DNA of 64,000 nt from Pogona vitticeps (taxonomy: Eukaryota; Chordata; Lepidosauria; Squamata; Agamidae), in assembly GCF_051106095.1 (NCBI RefSeq), contig NC_135784.1, positions 152,927,428 to 152,991,427 on the forward strand. The letters run 5' to 3'. Shown here piece after piece: positions 53,858 to 63,743 of this stretch. How positions within the stretch are numbered: the stretch's first letter is position 1; each line of letters opens with the position of its first letter. Made by a program: the position numbers and the translations under genes. The notes under the pieces were generated by a model, which ran no database searches, was not told where the DNA came from, and saw nothing but the letters and a program-made list of their open reading frames with translations.

Positions 53858-56275
53858 TCATTCTTCAGGTCTTCTTGACAAGGCGTCAGCAACACAGTTC
53901 ACTGACCCTCTGACCACCTTCACTTCAAAGTCATAGTCTTGTAAGTTTAAAGCCCACCTCATAAGTTTGCTATTGTGGGTTTTCATTGTCTTTAGCCATT
54001 GCAGTGGTGAATGGTCAGTGCACAGAACAAAATGTCTTCCCCAGATGTAAGGCTTGGCCTTCTGGATCGCGTAGACTATGGCCAGGCACTCCTTTTCCAC
54101 GGTTGCCAAATGTCTCTCACCTTTCTGGAGTTTCCTACTCAGGTAGGACACTGGATGCTGGTCACCATTCTCATCCTCCTGGCAAAGAACTGCTCCTACC
54201 CCGCTGTTAGACGCATCGGTGTAGATGATGAACTCCCTGTCGAAGTCTGGAGCACGCAGCACAGGATAGTTGATGAGCGCCTGCTTCAACCTCTGGAACG
54301 CCTCCTCACAGTCGCTGGTCCACGGGATGCGGTCATCAGCCTTCTTCCTCGTCAGATCGGTCAGCGGAGCCGCAATCTCGCTAAACCTCGGGATGAACTT
54401 TCTGTAGTAGCCCACCAACCCAAGAAATGATTTGACTTTTTTCTTGGTGTTGGGTCTGGGCCAATCACGAACAGCTTCTATTTTGGCCTCCAGGGGTTTT
54501 ATCACTCCTCCCCCTACCATGTGACCCAAGTATTTTATTTCTGGGCTACCCAGCTGACACTTGCTGGCCTTTAATGTTAGCCCTGCTGCACTTAACCTCT
54601 GCAGCACTAATTCCAGGTGTATCAGGTGATCTTCCCAGGTATTACTGAAGATCCCTATGTCGTCAATGTAGGCCACTGTAAAGTCACTGAGCCCTGCCAA
54701 GGTCTGGTCCATCAGCCTTTGGAATGTGGCTGGTGCATTTCTGAGACCAAAGCTCAGGACTCGAAACTCATAGAGACCAAAAGGGCTGCAAAAGGCAGTC
54801 TTTTCTTGATCCCTGGGATCAATTCTTAATTGCCAATATCCCTTTACCAGGTCCAATGATGAGATGAACCGACAACCCCCTATGGTTTCAATCAGGTTGT
54901 CTAGCCTGGGCATTGGGTAGGCATCAGGAGTGGTTACACGGTTTAATTTCCTGTAATCGACACAAAACCTAATGCTCCCATCAGGCTTGTCCACAAGGAC
55001 TATCGGAGAGGACCAAGGACTAGAAGAGGGGACGATTATGTTCTCCCTAAGCATCTCGTCCAGCTCCTTCCGCACCTTGTCCCTATAGGGTCCCGTTACT
55101 CGGTATGGGGATACTGCCTGCGGGGGTGCATCCCCTGTGTGGATCCGATGCATCACTCCCTTCACTATCCCCGGCTTGTTGGAAAACACCTGTTGATATT
55201 TACTAAGCAGCATTTTTAGTTCTTGCTGCTGGTCTTGGGTGAGTGCAGGACTGATCTTTACCTCCTCTGGGTTATATTTTACTTCCCCTCTACCCTCCCA
55301 GAAGAGTAATTCAGCTTCCTCACTCTCAGCTGCTTTTATCGCAAATAAAACCCTCTGTTCCCCTCTGTAGTAGGGTTTTAGGGCATTCACATGAACCACC
55401 CTCCTTGCTTGGTTCTCCTCCTGCTCTATAAGGTAGTTCAGGTCTGACATCTTGGAAATGACCCTATATGGTCCTGCCCATTTGAGCTGCAGTTTATTCT
55501 CTCTGCAGGGCCTAAGCCAAAGCACTTCCTCCCCTGGGTCAAAGTGCCTCTCTCTAGCTTTGTGGTCATACCATGTTTTCTGTCTGACCTTCTGAGCTTG
55601 CAGGTTTTCTGCTGCCAGCTCTAGATTTCTCTTTAGGTCATTCATCAAGGTGTCTATGTATGTCACAACGTCTTGTGGGTCATCCTGGGTGATCTGCTCC
55701 CAATTTTGTTTGATCAAATCAAGGGGCCCTTTCACCCTTCTCCCAAATAAAAGTTCAAATGGACTGAACCCGGTACTGGCTTGTGGCACTGATCGATAAG
55801 CAAACAAAAGGGATTGCAGCTTCTGGTCCCAATTGTTTGGATTCTCTGCCAAGTAAGCCCTAATCATGCGCATTAGAGTCCCATTGAACTTCTCAGTTAA
55901 CCCATTACTTTCAGGATGATAGGCAGTGGTTTCCTTGTGCTTAATTCCACAGATTTGCCATAAGCGTTTCATGAGCTTTGATGTGAACGATGCGCCCAAA
56001 TCTGTGATTATTTCTGAGGCAAATCCCATCCTGGACATATACCCCACCAAGGCATCTGCCACTGTGTTAGTTTCAATGTTAGTCAAGGGTATGGCTTCAG
56101 GGTACCTCGTGGCATGGTCCACAATGGTGAGAATGAACCTGTTCTCCCTCTTTGTGGCCTTGGGCAAAGGTCCCACAATATCCACCCCTATGCATTTGAA
56201 CGGAGTGTCAATCACAGGCAAAGGGCACAACTTTGCTTTGGTCCTGTCGCGGCTATTCCCCTGCCTTTGACACAC
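53858..56275 (-). CDS. Integrase, reverse transcriptase and RNase H frame of the LTR element
   Basis: An 805-residue frame. First comes the integrase core (GVDIVGPLP, ITDLGASF, ESNGLTEKFN as the D, D and E context) with a C-terminal GPYRVISK domain. Then reverse transcriptase (FCVDYRKLNRVT, SSLDLVKGYWQL, AYIDDIGIF with the catalytic Asp pair). Last is RNase H (YTDASNSGVGAVL, ATVEKECLAI, CTDHSPLQWL, VADALSRRPE). Domain order is integrase first, as in Gmr1-like elements. It is transcribed from the 5' LTR with the gag side. Confidence 0.9.
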   Translation of the reverse strand: MCQRQGNSRDRTKAKLCPLPVIDTPFKCIGVDIVGPLPKATKRENRFILTIVDHATRYPEAIPLTNIETNTVADALVGYMSRMGFASEIITDLGASFTSKLMKRLWQICGIKHKETTAYHPESNGLTEKFNGTLMRMIRAYLAENPNNWDQKLQSLLFAYRSVPQASTGFSPFELLFGRRVKGPLDLIKQNWEQITQDDPQDVVTYIDTLMNDLKRNLELAAENLQAQKVRQKTWYDHKARERHFDPGEEVLWLRPCRENKLQLKWAGPYRVISKMSDLNYLIEQEENQARRVVHVNALKPYYRGEQRVLFAIKAAESEEAELLFWEGRGEVKYNPEEVKISPALTQDQQQELKMLLSKYQQVFSNKPGIVKGVMHRIHTGDAPPQAVSPYRVTGPYRDKVRKELDEMLRENIIVPSSSPWSSPIVLVDKPDGSIRFCVDYRKLNRVTTPDAYPMPRLDNLIETIGGCRFISSLDLVKGYWQLRIDPRDQEKTAFCSPFGLYEFRVLSFGLRNAPATFQRLMDQTLAGLSDFTVAYIDDIGIFSNTWEDHLIHLELVLQRLSAAGLTLKASKCQLGSPEIKYLGHMVGGGVIKPLEAKIEAVRDWPRPNTKKKVKSFLGLVGYYRKFIPRFSEIAAPLTDLTRKKADDRIPWTSDCEEAFQRLKQALINYPVLRAPDFDREFIIYTDASNSGVGAVLCQEDENGDQHPVSYLSRKLQKGERHLATVEKECLAIVYAIQKAKPYIWGRHFVLCTDHSPLQWLKTMKTHNSKLMRWALNLQDYDFEVKVVRGSVNCVADALSRRPEE

Positions 56276-56315
56276 ATCACATTGTTTACAGAACTCCCTG
56301 ATCTGCTTCCCTATG

Positions 56316-58367
56316 TCAGGCCAGTAAAAATTCTGTGTGATTCTCTGCTGTTTTGTTCACCCCTAAGTGTGCAGCAAACATGTCAGAGTGCCCCCTTTGT
56401 AAGATCATGGGGCGATACTTTTCAGGTACCACCAGCTGACTTCTGATCCCATCTTCCCCTTTTGAGATATTCCTCAGGGTCTCTCTATATAAAATCCCCT
56501 TTTTCTCCAGAAATCTCACTGGGGTTTCAGGTGTTAGCTGGGCGTCAGTCACCTGTTCAAAACACTTTTGGAGAGTGGCGTCTGCCTTTTGCTCTTGTCC
56601 AAATCTGCTGTCTGTGGTTAAGGTTTCCACCACAGCTTCTGAACTCCCCTCTGCTTCCGTCTCTGGCTCATCATTACCCCCTTGAACTGTCCCCGTGGTG
56701 GCTTGTGAACGTGTAATCACTAGCACCCGTTTCACATGTTCAGCCAGGTCATTTCCCACGAGCACGGCTGCTGGCAGAGTCGATGAAATTGCTAGCCGCC
56801 AAACTCCCCTCCAGCCTTGAAAGTTCACAGGTACCTCCGCTACTGGCAGTGAGATCGCCTGCCCCTCAATCCCTGCCACCTTCATGCTCTCATTTGGGAT
56901 TACATATTCCCTAGGAATAATATCTGGATGGCACAGGGTCACCTGAGAACAAGTGTCCCGCAGCCCCCGATACTGATGGCCAAGTATTCCTACGTCCACC
57001 CCTGCTGTCTCAAACAACTGAGAATCTGTTCTCACCAGTAGGCAGCGCCTGACCTCTACAAGAGGACCATTTTCCTCAGCCTGATCAGCAGATGTAGCTG
57101 TTCCAGATTGAGTAGCCATGGCAACAGGCTCCCTCAGTGACAATGAGCCTTGCTCTTTCTGGACACAGAACACAGCTTTTGGCTTGGTTCCACTCGAATC
57201 CTGAGGCACAATTCCTTTTAGCTGCTTTAATTTCTCACACTCTGAGATTAGATGGCCCTTTCCCTGACAGAAATAACATTTTCTGGTGTATTTTGAGTCT
57301 TTCTCATCTTGTTTTGGTTTTCCCTCCAAAATCTGAGGTCTTGGTTTCATGTCTGAGGGCTTCCCTTCACCATGGGCCCCTCCCCCTTGCTGGCTTTTCC
57401 CTGGTCCCTGAGAGTACTTGCTGTAGGTTTCTTTGGGTTTTCCTACAGATTTCTCCTCACCTAAGGGCTTTCTTATCTGGTAAATAAAATCTGCGATCTC
57501 TGCTGCTTCGGCCACAGATCTAGGTTTCCTTTCCCTCACCTGGAATTTCAGTTCCCCATGCAGGACTGAATAGAACTGTTCCAGTGCTATCAAGTCTTTA
57601 AGCTGCTGGTAGGTCTCTGTCCCCTCCTGAGATAGCCATTTCTCTAGCAGCCTCACCAATTGAGCCCCCACTTGGGTAAAAGTCTGCTCTGGTTTCTTTG
57701 TGAGGGACCTGAATCTTTGCCTCAGCTGTTCCGCATTTATCCCATGTCTTGCAAACACCAGTTTTTTAAACTCTGCAAAATCTCTCATCAGTTCCTGTGG
57801 CATCTCTGAATAAACCTCAGCCAGGCTACCACTGATTAAAGATCGCATGATGGTCATCTTCTCAGTTTCCCTTACTGAGAAGTCCACAAACGCTCTTTCC
57901 ACTAAGGAAAAGAACACCTCAGGACAATCTCCCTTGTGGTACACAGGGAATTTCTTCAGGTCAGCTTTAGACAACTGGCCTCCCTCAGAATCCCTATTGT
58001 TATTATTGTTCTGGTTCATCATTTCCAATTTTCTTAATTCAAACGCCATTTTCTCTCTCTCCAATCTTTCTGCTCTTTCCATTCTCTCTATTTCAAATTG
58101 CCTTTGTTTCTCTCTTTCCTCCATTCTTTCTCTCTCTAATCTTTCCTCCATTTCCCTCACCCTCAGTTCATGCTGTTGGGCTAGGAGCAATTTTCTGAGT
58201 TCTGGGTTCTGCTCTCCTGTGCTGTCACCCTGCACTGAGCCAAATTCATCCTCAGAACCTTGGTCAACCTGGGGGTCTTTCACTTCACCCATTTCTGCCA
58301 TTTGGCTTCGAGTCAAGGGCATAATCCCCCCCCCCAGAACAGGCTGCTTTAAAAAGTCAAGCCTCAA
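56316..58367 (-). CDS. Gag-side reading frame of the LTR element
   Basis: A 683-residue frame. The N-terminal third is rich in Glu/Arg and likely forms a coiled coil (about residues 60-115). A capsid-like region follows (about 130-300). A CCHC zinc knuckle (CYFCQGKGHLISEC, about 370) should bind RNA. Beyond it lies a region where a protease would be expected, whose active site I could not identify with confidence. In this family gag packages RNA into virus-like particles. Treated as part of an old virus-like element. Confidence 0.8.
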   Translation of the reverse strand: MRLDFLKQPVLGGGIMPLTRSQMAEMGEVKDPQVDQGSEDEFGSVQGDSTGEQNPELRKLLLAQQHELRVREMEERLERERMEEREKQRQFEIERMERAERLEREKMAFELRKLEMMNQNNNNNRDSEGGQLSKADLKKFPVYHKGDCPEVFFSLVERAFVDFSVRETEKMTIMRSLISGSLAEVYSEMPQELMRDFAEFKKLVFARHGINAEQLRQRFRSLTKKPEQTFTQVGAQLVRLLEKWLSQEGTETYQQLKDLIALEQFYSVLHGELKFQVRERKPRSVAEAAEIADFIYQIRKPLGEEKSVGKPKETYSKYSQGPGKSQQGGGAHGEGKPSDMKPRPQILEGKPKQDEKDSKYTRKCYFCQGKGHLISECEKLKQLKGIVPQDSSGTKPKAVFCVQKEQGSLSLREPVAMATQSGTATSADQAEENGPLVEVRRCLLVRTDSQLFETAGVDVGILGHQYRGLRDTCSQVTLCHPDIIPREYVIPNESMKVAGIEGQAISLPVAEVPVNFQGWRGVWRLAISSTLPAAVLVGNDLAEHVKRVLVITRSQATTGTVQGGNDEPETEAEGSSEAVVETLTTDSRFGQEQKADATLQKCFEQVTDAQLTPETPVRFLEKKGILYRETLRNISKGEDGIRSQLVVPEKYRPMILQRGHSDMFAAHLGVNKTAENHTEFLLA

Positions 58368-58766
58368 AATAAAATGACCACCTTTTTTTTTTCTTTTGCC
58401 TCAGAACCAGCTTTCTCTATAGATTGCTGCTGTCCTTCAGCACTACTTGCAACAGTTGCGAGCTAGAGTCTACCCCCCTCTGCTGGGCCTCTCAGCAGAC
58501 AAGCTAGCTCACTGCTATTTTACAGTTTTGCCTCAGCTTTTTCCCGCCAAAACAGGCTGCCTCAGAGCTCCCTAATCTAGCCCCCAATCTGAGGTTACAC
58601 GTTCTTCCACTAGTGCACCCCCCCGTGAGGCACACCTAGAAGATTACCTACGCGCTCTCAGATTGTCCCTGACTAGACCCCCCTTGCTCTGGGCACACTT
58701 GCCAAGGCTTTGCTGGACCGCTGGACAACTGGACCAGTCGTATCCCACACGCTGGACACCAATCAA

Positions 58767-59278
58767 TGTGACAAACCCAGACCTACTGGGATATGCCACA
58801 CGTTAACTAAGCTGCCACCAACCATTCCCTGTAAGAAGTCACACAGACCAGGGATGCATTTTTAACCAATAAAAGAATAAGGTTTATTTAAAACAACACA
58901 CAGGGAAAATAAAATGATCAGGTGAATAAGATATAGTAACGTGGCTTAGTCTCATTCATACATGCATACAGTTTGGTTCACACAGAACCCTTAACTTGAA
59001 GCACAGACCCTGAACCTATCAGTTCTGGCTAACCATACAGACACCTGAACCTATCAGGTTGGTACTGACACACAGTAGTACCCTGTCTGACACACAGACT
59101 CCCACACCAGCTTCTTCTTCCCAGCTGCTGCTTCTTCACATCCCAGCGTCTCCTCACACGCTTCACATATATATACAGTACAGCCCCTCCTCCTGATGTC
59201 CCGCCTTCCACTCCCCATAGGATGGAACTTTCCCTCCAAACCCATGACAGACAGGTAACATCAGTGCTGTATGTAACA
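58767..59278 (-). repeat. 5' LTR of the Gmr1-like element
   Basis: A 512-bp copy of the LTR, of equal length to its partner, followed by the duplicated GCGAC (59279-59283) and then the remaining end of the host MITE. Confidence 0.95.
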
Positions 59279-59329
59279 GCGACGTTAATCCTGGAACGGA
59301 TTAACGTCGCTATGCGGGGCACCACTGTA

Positions 59330-60839
59330 GATGGTTTTCTAGCCTGTTGTAGAATTATCTTTATTGATGAATTATCCTCCAATCAACTTGAGTTCTATAT
59401 CTGAACATTTGTAAGAAAGAGGGAGAGATGGTGGGGGGTGCCATATACTCCTGAGAAGCTGACAGACAAGGCGCCTGCAGAGATGAAAGAACTAACAAAC
59501 AAAAAGGTGGGAATATTATTTCAAACATATATGTGGAAAGCCTGATAAACGAGGGTCAGCTAGGGGGAGTCATTTTTGGCGGGAAAGCAAGAGGTTATTA
59601 AAAAAACTGGGGGAGTCAGTCTCTGAGAAATGCTGGGTGTCAGAGAAAGTGAAGGAGAGAGAAACCTGAGTCAAGATAGTAAAAGAAGACCCTTGGACAG
59701 GGGAATTGAGCCTCTTAAAGGTACCTAAAGCAGTAACAGCAAGGGGGGTAGCGAGAGAAATAGATATGAAAGCTCTTATTGGAGACAGCCGAAAGGGAAG
59801 CTAGAAAGAAAGAATGGGAAAGATTCAATATAGAAGCCAATAACCGGAAGAATAGAATATGTCAAACCCACTCTGGGACCAATCCTTGGAAGACTCCCAG
59901 TGCCCAGAAAGATTGAGAGTGAAAGTATGGGAGCCCAATATGGGATGGGTGCTCCACCGATAAACCCATGCTAACATTTGGAGGGGATTGCCACGCTGTG
60001 TATTTCAGATATGCTGTTACCAGCTGAATGTTTAGTTAAATCTCTTGTTAAAGATTCTGAATGTACAAATAAAGAACCATGGAACCCAGGAGATAAACTC
60101 TTAGGCTTGAGTTATGTAAAAGAAGAAAAAGAAATGTATGTTATTCCAATGAAAAACCTGTTGGACTGAGTCTGTACAAGCTAATGTGGAAGTACCAGTG
60201 AACAGAAAGGAGGGAGTGGGCTTGCACAGACCTGACAATATTGCGCTAATTTGTTGTGACATACCAAAAGGTTGTGACACACCAGTTGCTACTTGAAGAA
60301 CTTTCCCAAGTATCATATTCTTGAATGCTCTTGGGAGGGAGGCTGGCCATGCCATATACTTATAGATATGGTGGTGGACAGAAGAAAGGTACATAGAATG
60401 GAACTGCTTGATATCAAGAGTTCAAACATGAATGAATGTGCCTTCTGCACCATGGCAATCTTAGGTGCAACACCAAACACGGCCATATGAGGTCCCTTCT
60501 CCAAGGTCCCAATGAGTGGGGTGATTAACAATCTTGCATAGAAGATCTTAACCATGACCTCAATGAAGCCCTCCTCATTGTTGGTATGGTAAGAGAAGAC
60601 AAGTGTCACACAGGAGAAACCCTGGGTGATGACAAAGGAACATTTTGTATTGATGGACTACACAACTCACCATCAGACATGGAACCAACATTTTGGCTTT
60701 CAACCATGAGGTCTCTCAATTGCAACTGCACTTGTGGTATCAATGCTCTACCCTGTTTCTTTGATTTGTTTTGTCAATATCAGTATAAGAAGAATTTTTC
60801 CTCTTTTTATTTTGTGAGTCAGCTACAAGGTCATTTTTG
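59330..60839. other. Intron 1 stretch with unassigned coding-like traces
   Basis: From about 59430 to 60200 the plus strand has purine-rich, protein-like composition with short open pieces (for example 59978-60169: LLPAECLVKSLVKDSECTNK). It recalls the style of the 3577-4269 segment. No family is recognised. It may be a decayed retrovirus-like or other large element. The rest, to 60839, is unassigned. Confidence 0.3.
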
Positions 60840-61075
60840 TCTACAGTATTTTGAAGATGTTTTCAAATTTGACAGTTCAGTAATATCCTTCACATGAGGA
60901 TGAGGTCTTGATGATTTGTCTTCTGTGCCAGAATCCATAACCTTTGGAATCTTTAGAAACTCTTGTAGTATATGTTTGACTGTGATGCTGTTAGTTGAGG
61001 AATCAGCTTTCAATTTTTCCCACAAAAAAGATTTCAGTCACAATTTCCAGTTTTTTAGAGTCAATGTATTCTCGA
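60840..61075 (-). mobile_element. DIRS gag remnant
   Basis: On minus, MWEKLKADSSTNSITVKHIL lies in the same context as the FLWEQ-type segment of the other two DIRS copies. It is a small broken fossil, ending where a Penelope-like repeat begins. Confidence 0.4.
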
Positions 61076-61196
61076 AGGCTTTCACAGCCGGGATCTAATG
61101 GTTGTTGTGGGTTTTTTGGGCTCTTTGGCCGTGTTCTGAAGGTTATTTTTCCTGACGTTTCACCAGTCTCTGTGGCCGGCATCTTCAGAAGTCTAG
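61076..61196 (-). mobile_element. Penelope-like terminal repeat with hammerhead core
   Basis: On minus, CTGAAGATGCCGGCCACAGA, GACTGGTGAAACGTCAGG, TTCAGAACACGGCCAAAGAG, CCCACAACAACCATTAGATC and GAAAGCCTTCGAGAAT follow in the same order as at 48.5-49.0 kb. The hammerhead core is complete with the favoured GTC triplet. The stem I pairing is short (CTT/AGG). Confidence 0.65.
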
Positions 61197-61199
61197 AGT

Positions 61200-61780
61200 A
61201 GGAACTCTGTCCATGCTCTGTGAGGGTCCTTGGGGGGGGGGTTCCTTTGTTTCTTGGGTTTTTCCCCTCCCATTTCCGATGGGGGTATTCATTGCTTTTT
61301 GGGTTTTTTCCCCATTTACAATGGGCCCTGCATGCTTCCCTTGCTTTTTCCTTTGTTTTCTTTATTATTTATTTATTTATTTATTTATTTGATTTCTATC
61401 CCGCCTATCTGGTCTTATTTGACCACTCTAGGCGGCTTCGACCACTCTAGGCGGCTGTGATGCTGTCTTTGCATTTCCGACCTTGTCCCTCTGTTCTCTG
61501 TGCATTTACAATCTGCTCCGTTTGTTTTCTGTGCATTTCGAAAGGGCCTTGCACACTTGATTGCTTTTCTCCCCCCCCCCTTCGGCCAGAAGGGATTAAT
61601 TGTATTTCCAATGAGTCTTGAAGTGATTTTTTATGTATGTGTGTGATTTTTTTTCTTTGGCTGGAATGGATTAATGGAGTTTCAATGCATTCCTATTGGA
61701 AATGGTGCTTTGATTTACGGCCATTTCGACTTACATCAATCTTCTGGAACAGATTATGGTTGTAACTCAAGGCACTACTG
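61200..61780 (-). mobile_element. Partial Tigger-like element (same family as 2813-5181)
   Basis: The right edge is an inverted CAGTAGTGCCTTGAGTTAC end followed by TA. The next 100 bases match the left end region of the 2813-5181 element in inverted orientation. The other terminus is missing. An L2-like 3' tail (about 61365-61455: TTATTTATTTATTTATTTGA and TATCCCGCCTATCTGGTC, minus sense) is inserted within it. Confidence 0.7.
61365..61455 (-). repeat. L2-like LINE 3' tail fragment
   Basis: On minus, CCGCCTAGAGTGGTC, GATAGGCGGGATAGAAATCA and a run of AAATA units form a typical end of L2-like LINEs. Part of the unit (GGCTTCGACCACTCTAGGCG in the plus strand) is repeated. Confidence 0.65.
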
Positions 61781-62280
61781 TATAAATTTCTATTAAGGTT
61801 GAAGAGGCCATGAACTGACAGCAATGACACTGTTAGAAAGGAAAATATATGTTAATGATAACTCCTTGTTCTACTGTCTAAAAAGGAAGCAAATGATTAA
61901 AGGGAAGGGAAAATGTAAGTAAGGAAAGTTCAGGAACCCGATTTGAATTTTTTTTCAGTTTATAGGTTCTGGAGCAAACAAGGGATGTTGTTGTTGCAGT
62001 GGACAAAAAGGAGAACAGGTGGAGCATTGTGGTAGCAGCTGAGAGAAGGAAGACATGAAGCTAAAGCTCTGGAAGGGAACATCTGCAAAGATGCAGAACC
62101 CCCAAACCCTGCTGTATCAGTTATGAGCAGAGTGCTGGCACACACTGCCTGATCATTCTTGTTTGCTGTGGGAAAGGATGCACAAACCATGGAGCTCGGT
62201 TCTATAATTTATCATACTGGCCACATACAGATGCTTTCCTCTCTCTAGTCTGATTGTTTCCCAGCATACCAAAGAAAGAA

Positions 62281-62669
62281 CAGTGGTGCCCCACTTGACG
62301 ACGATAATGCATTCCAGCAAAATCACTGTACAGCGAAATCGTAGACAAGCAAAAAAACCCCAAAACATTGGAATGCATTGAAAACCGGTCAATGGGTTCC
62401 AATGGGGGAAACACCTGCTCATGCAGCGAAGATCCTCCATAGGGCAGCCATTTTCGATCCCTGTCTTGCAAAGAATCGGTCTGGAAAACAGCGGGGAGCC
62501 ATTTTGCGAACCGCTGATCAGCTGTTTTTAATTGTTGTCAAGTGAAAAAACGGTTCCCGAAGCAGGGACCGAATCATCGTTAAACGAAAATCACCCATTG
62601 GAACCATCGTTTTGCATCGTAAAGCAATTTTGTCATCAAGCGGGGTCATTGTCAAGCGGGGCACCACTG
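62281..62669. mobile_element. Tigger-like MITE
   Basis: The ends are CAGTGGTGCCCCACTTGACG and, inverted, CAGTGGTGCCCCGCTTGACA. The flanks read AA on each side rather than TA, so the duplication may have mutated. Internal ATCGTTAAACGAAAATCACC and CGATTTCGCTG-type wording is shared with the elements at 17856 and 63313. Confidence 0.8.
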
Positions 62670-62727
62670 AATCTACATCTTGTTTTTTATTAACTGCTCT
62701 GACTTGCTCCTGAAAAAATAGAAAAGG

Positions 62728-62975
62728 GAATCATTGAATCACAGAATCATGACATTGGAAGGGGCCTACTAGGCCATCAAATTTAACCCCTGCTCAGTGC
62801 AGGAATACAAATCAAAAGATATCTGCCAAATGGTTGTCTAAATTTCTCCTGAATGCCTCCCACTGTTGGAGTACTCACAACCTCTCCAGGTAATTGGTTC
62901 CATTGCCATAGTCCTCCAACAGTCAAGACGTTTTTTTCCTGATATTCAACCAAAATCTGGCCTCCAGCATTTGAC
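62728..62975 (-). mobile_element. CR1 LINE 3' end
   Basis: On minus, the fragment ends GGGGCCTTCCAATG-like wording and ATGATTCTGTGATTCAATGA, the characteristic CR1 tail made of ATTCTRTGA-type repeats. It is 5'-truncated; about 250 bases remain. Confidence 0.8.
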
Positions 62976-63312
62976 AATACAAAGACACTAACCAGCTAAC
63001 ATGCTGTTTATACATGACAAGACTCCATTCCTTGGTATGTCATCTCACTAAAACCTACTCACAATATCTTCATAATATAATGAGGGTTAAGAATCCACAG
63101 AACTCAGATGGCACAACATTTGCTGTCTGTGAGAAGCTGACAGAACTGAGTTGAATTTAAACAGTAATCCACAATGCCAGAATACATTTAAGCAGAAAAC
63201 AAGCACATATTGGCACTTTATATACTCCCCACAGCAATAAGGTAGCTGAGAGACTTTCATCATATGAATCAATTATTATAGTAATAAGAAAGCTTATTAT
63301 AAACTCACCCTT

Positions 63313-63743
63313 TACCTCGCTAAACAATGATACCGCTAAATGAGGAATCTGCATAATGATAACTTTTTGCGTTCGCTATAGCGATTCGCAAAACAGTCAT
63401 TCCAATGGGCGATTTTCACTTGACGATGATTTTGTCTGTGCTTCGCGGACCGTTTATTCGCAAGACGACGATTTCTACAGCTGATCGATGGTTTCACAAA
63501 ATGGCTGCCCTATTTTTTCGGGACTTACGCTTCGCAAGACAGCCATTTTAACAGTTGATCAGCGCTTTGCAAAATGGCTTCCCTATGGGCGATCTTCGCA
63601 AAATGATGAGGTGTTTTCCCCACTGGAACGCATTAAACGGTTTTCAATGCATTCCAATGAGGAAATGGTTTTTGCATGACGATGATTTTGCTAAACAGCT
63701 ATTTCTATGGGACGGATTATCATTGTTATGCGGGGCACCACTG
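63313..63743. mobile_element. Tigger-like MITE with decayed left end
   Basis: The right end (inverted CAGTGGTGCCCCGCATAACA) is intact and followed by TA. The left end is recognisable only as CCTCGCTAAACAATGAT, preceded by a damaged terminus. The interior closely follows the 17856-18316 element (TTTTTGCGTTCGCTATAGCG, CCCTATGGGCGATCTTCGCA). Confidence 0.75.

Larger units (their letters stand above)
53072..59278 (-). mobile_element. Ty3/gypsy LTR retrotransposon, Gmr1-like gene order, young
   Basis: The element is 6207 bp with two 512-bp LTRs (TGTTACA...TGTCACA on its own strand) and a 5-bp target duplication GCGAC. A purine tract (AAAGAGGGGAGG) abuts the 3' LTR. Five bases inside the 5' LTR lies a TGGTGTCCAGCGTGTGG stretch that may be the primer-binding site. 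The gag side spans about 56.3-58.4 kb. Integrase, then reverse transcriptase, then RNase H fill about 53.9-56.3 kb. Integrase before reverse transcriptase is the known mark of the Gmr1 group and unlike most Ty3/gypsy elements. I noticed one LTR difference, so insertion is very recent. It looks nearly whole, with about one break. Confidence 0.93.
52035..59327. mobile_element. Palindrome-rich Tigger-like MITE split by an LTR element
   Basis: The left end CAGTGGTGCCTCGTATAATG and the inverted right end CAGTGGTGCCCCGCATAGCG are flanked by TA (52033-52034 and 59328-59329). Its own sequence is 52035-53071 plus 59284-59327. An LTR retrotransposon with a 5-bp duplication GCGAC interrupts it. The interior is an array of GC-rich inverted repeats. 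There is no transposase. Confidence 0.88.

Noticed and set aside
53858-58367. Long frames as a domesticated host gene
   Set aside because: They lie between near-identical LTRs with a target duplication. The copy is too young for domestication to be inferred.
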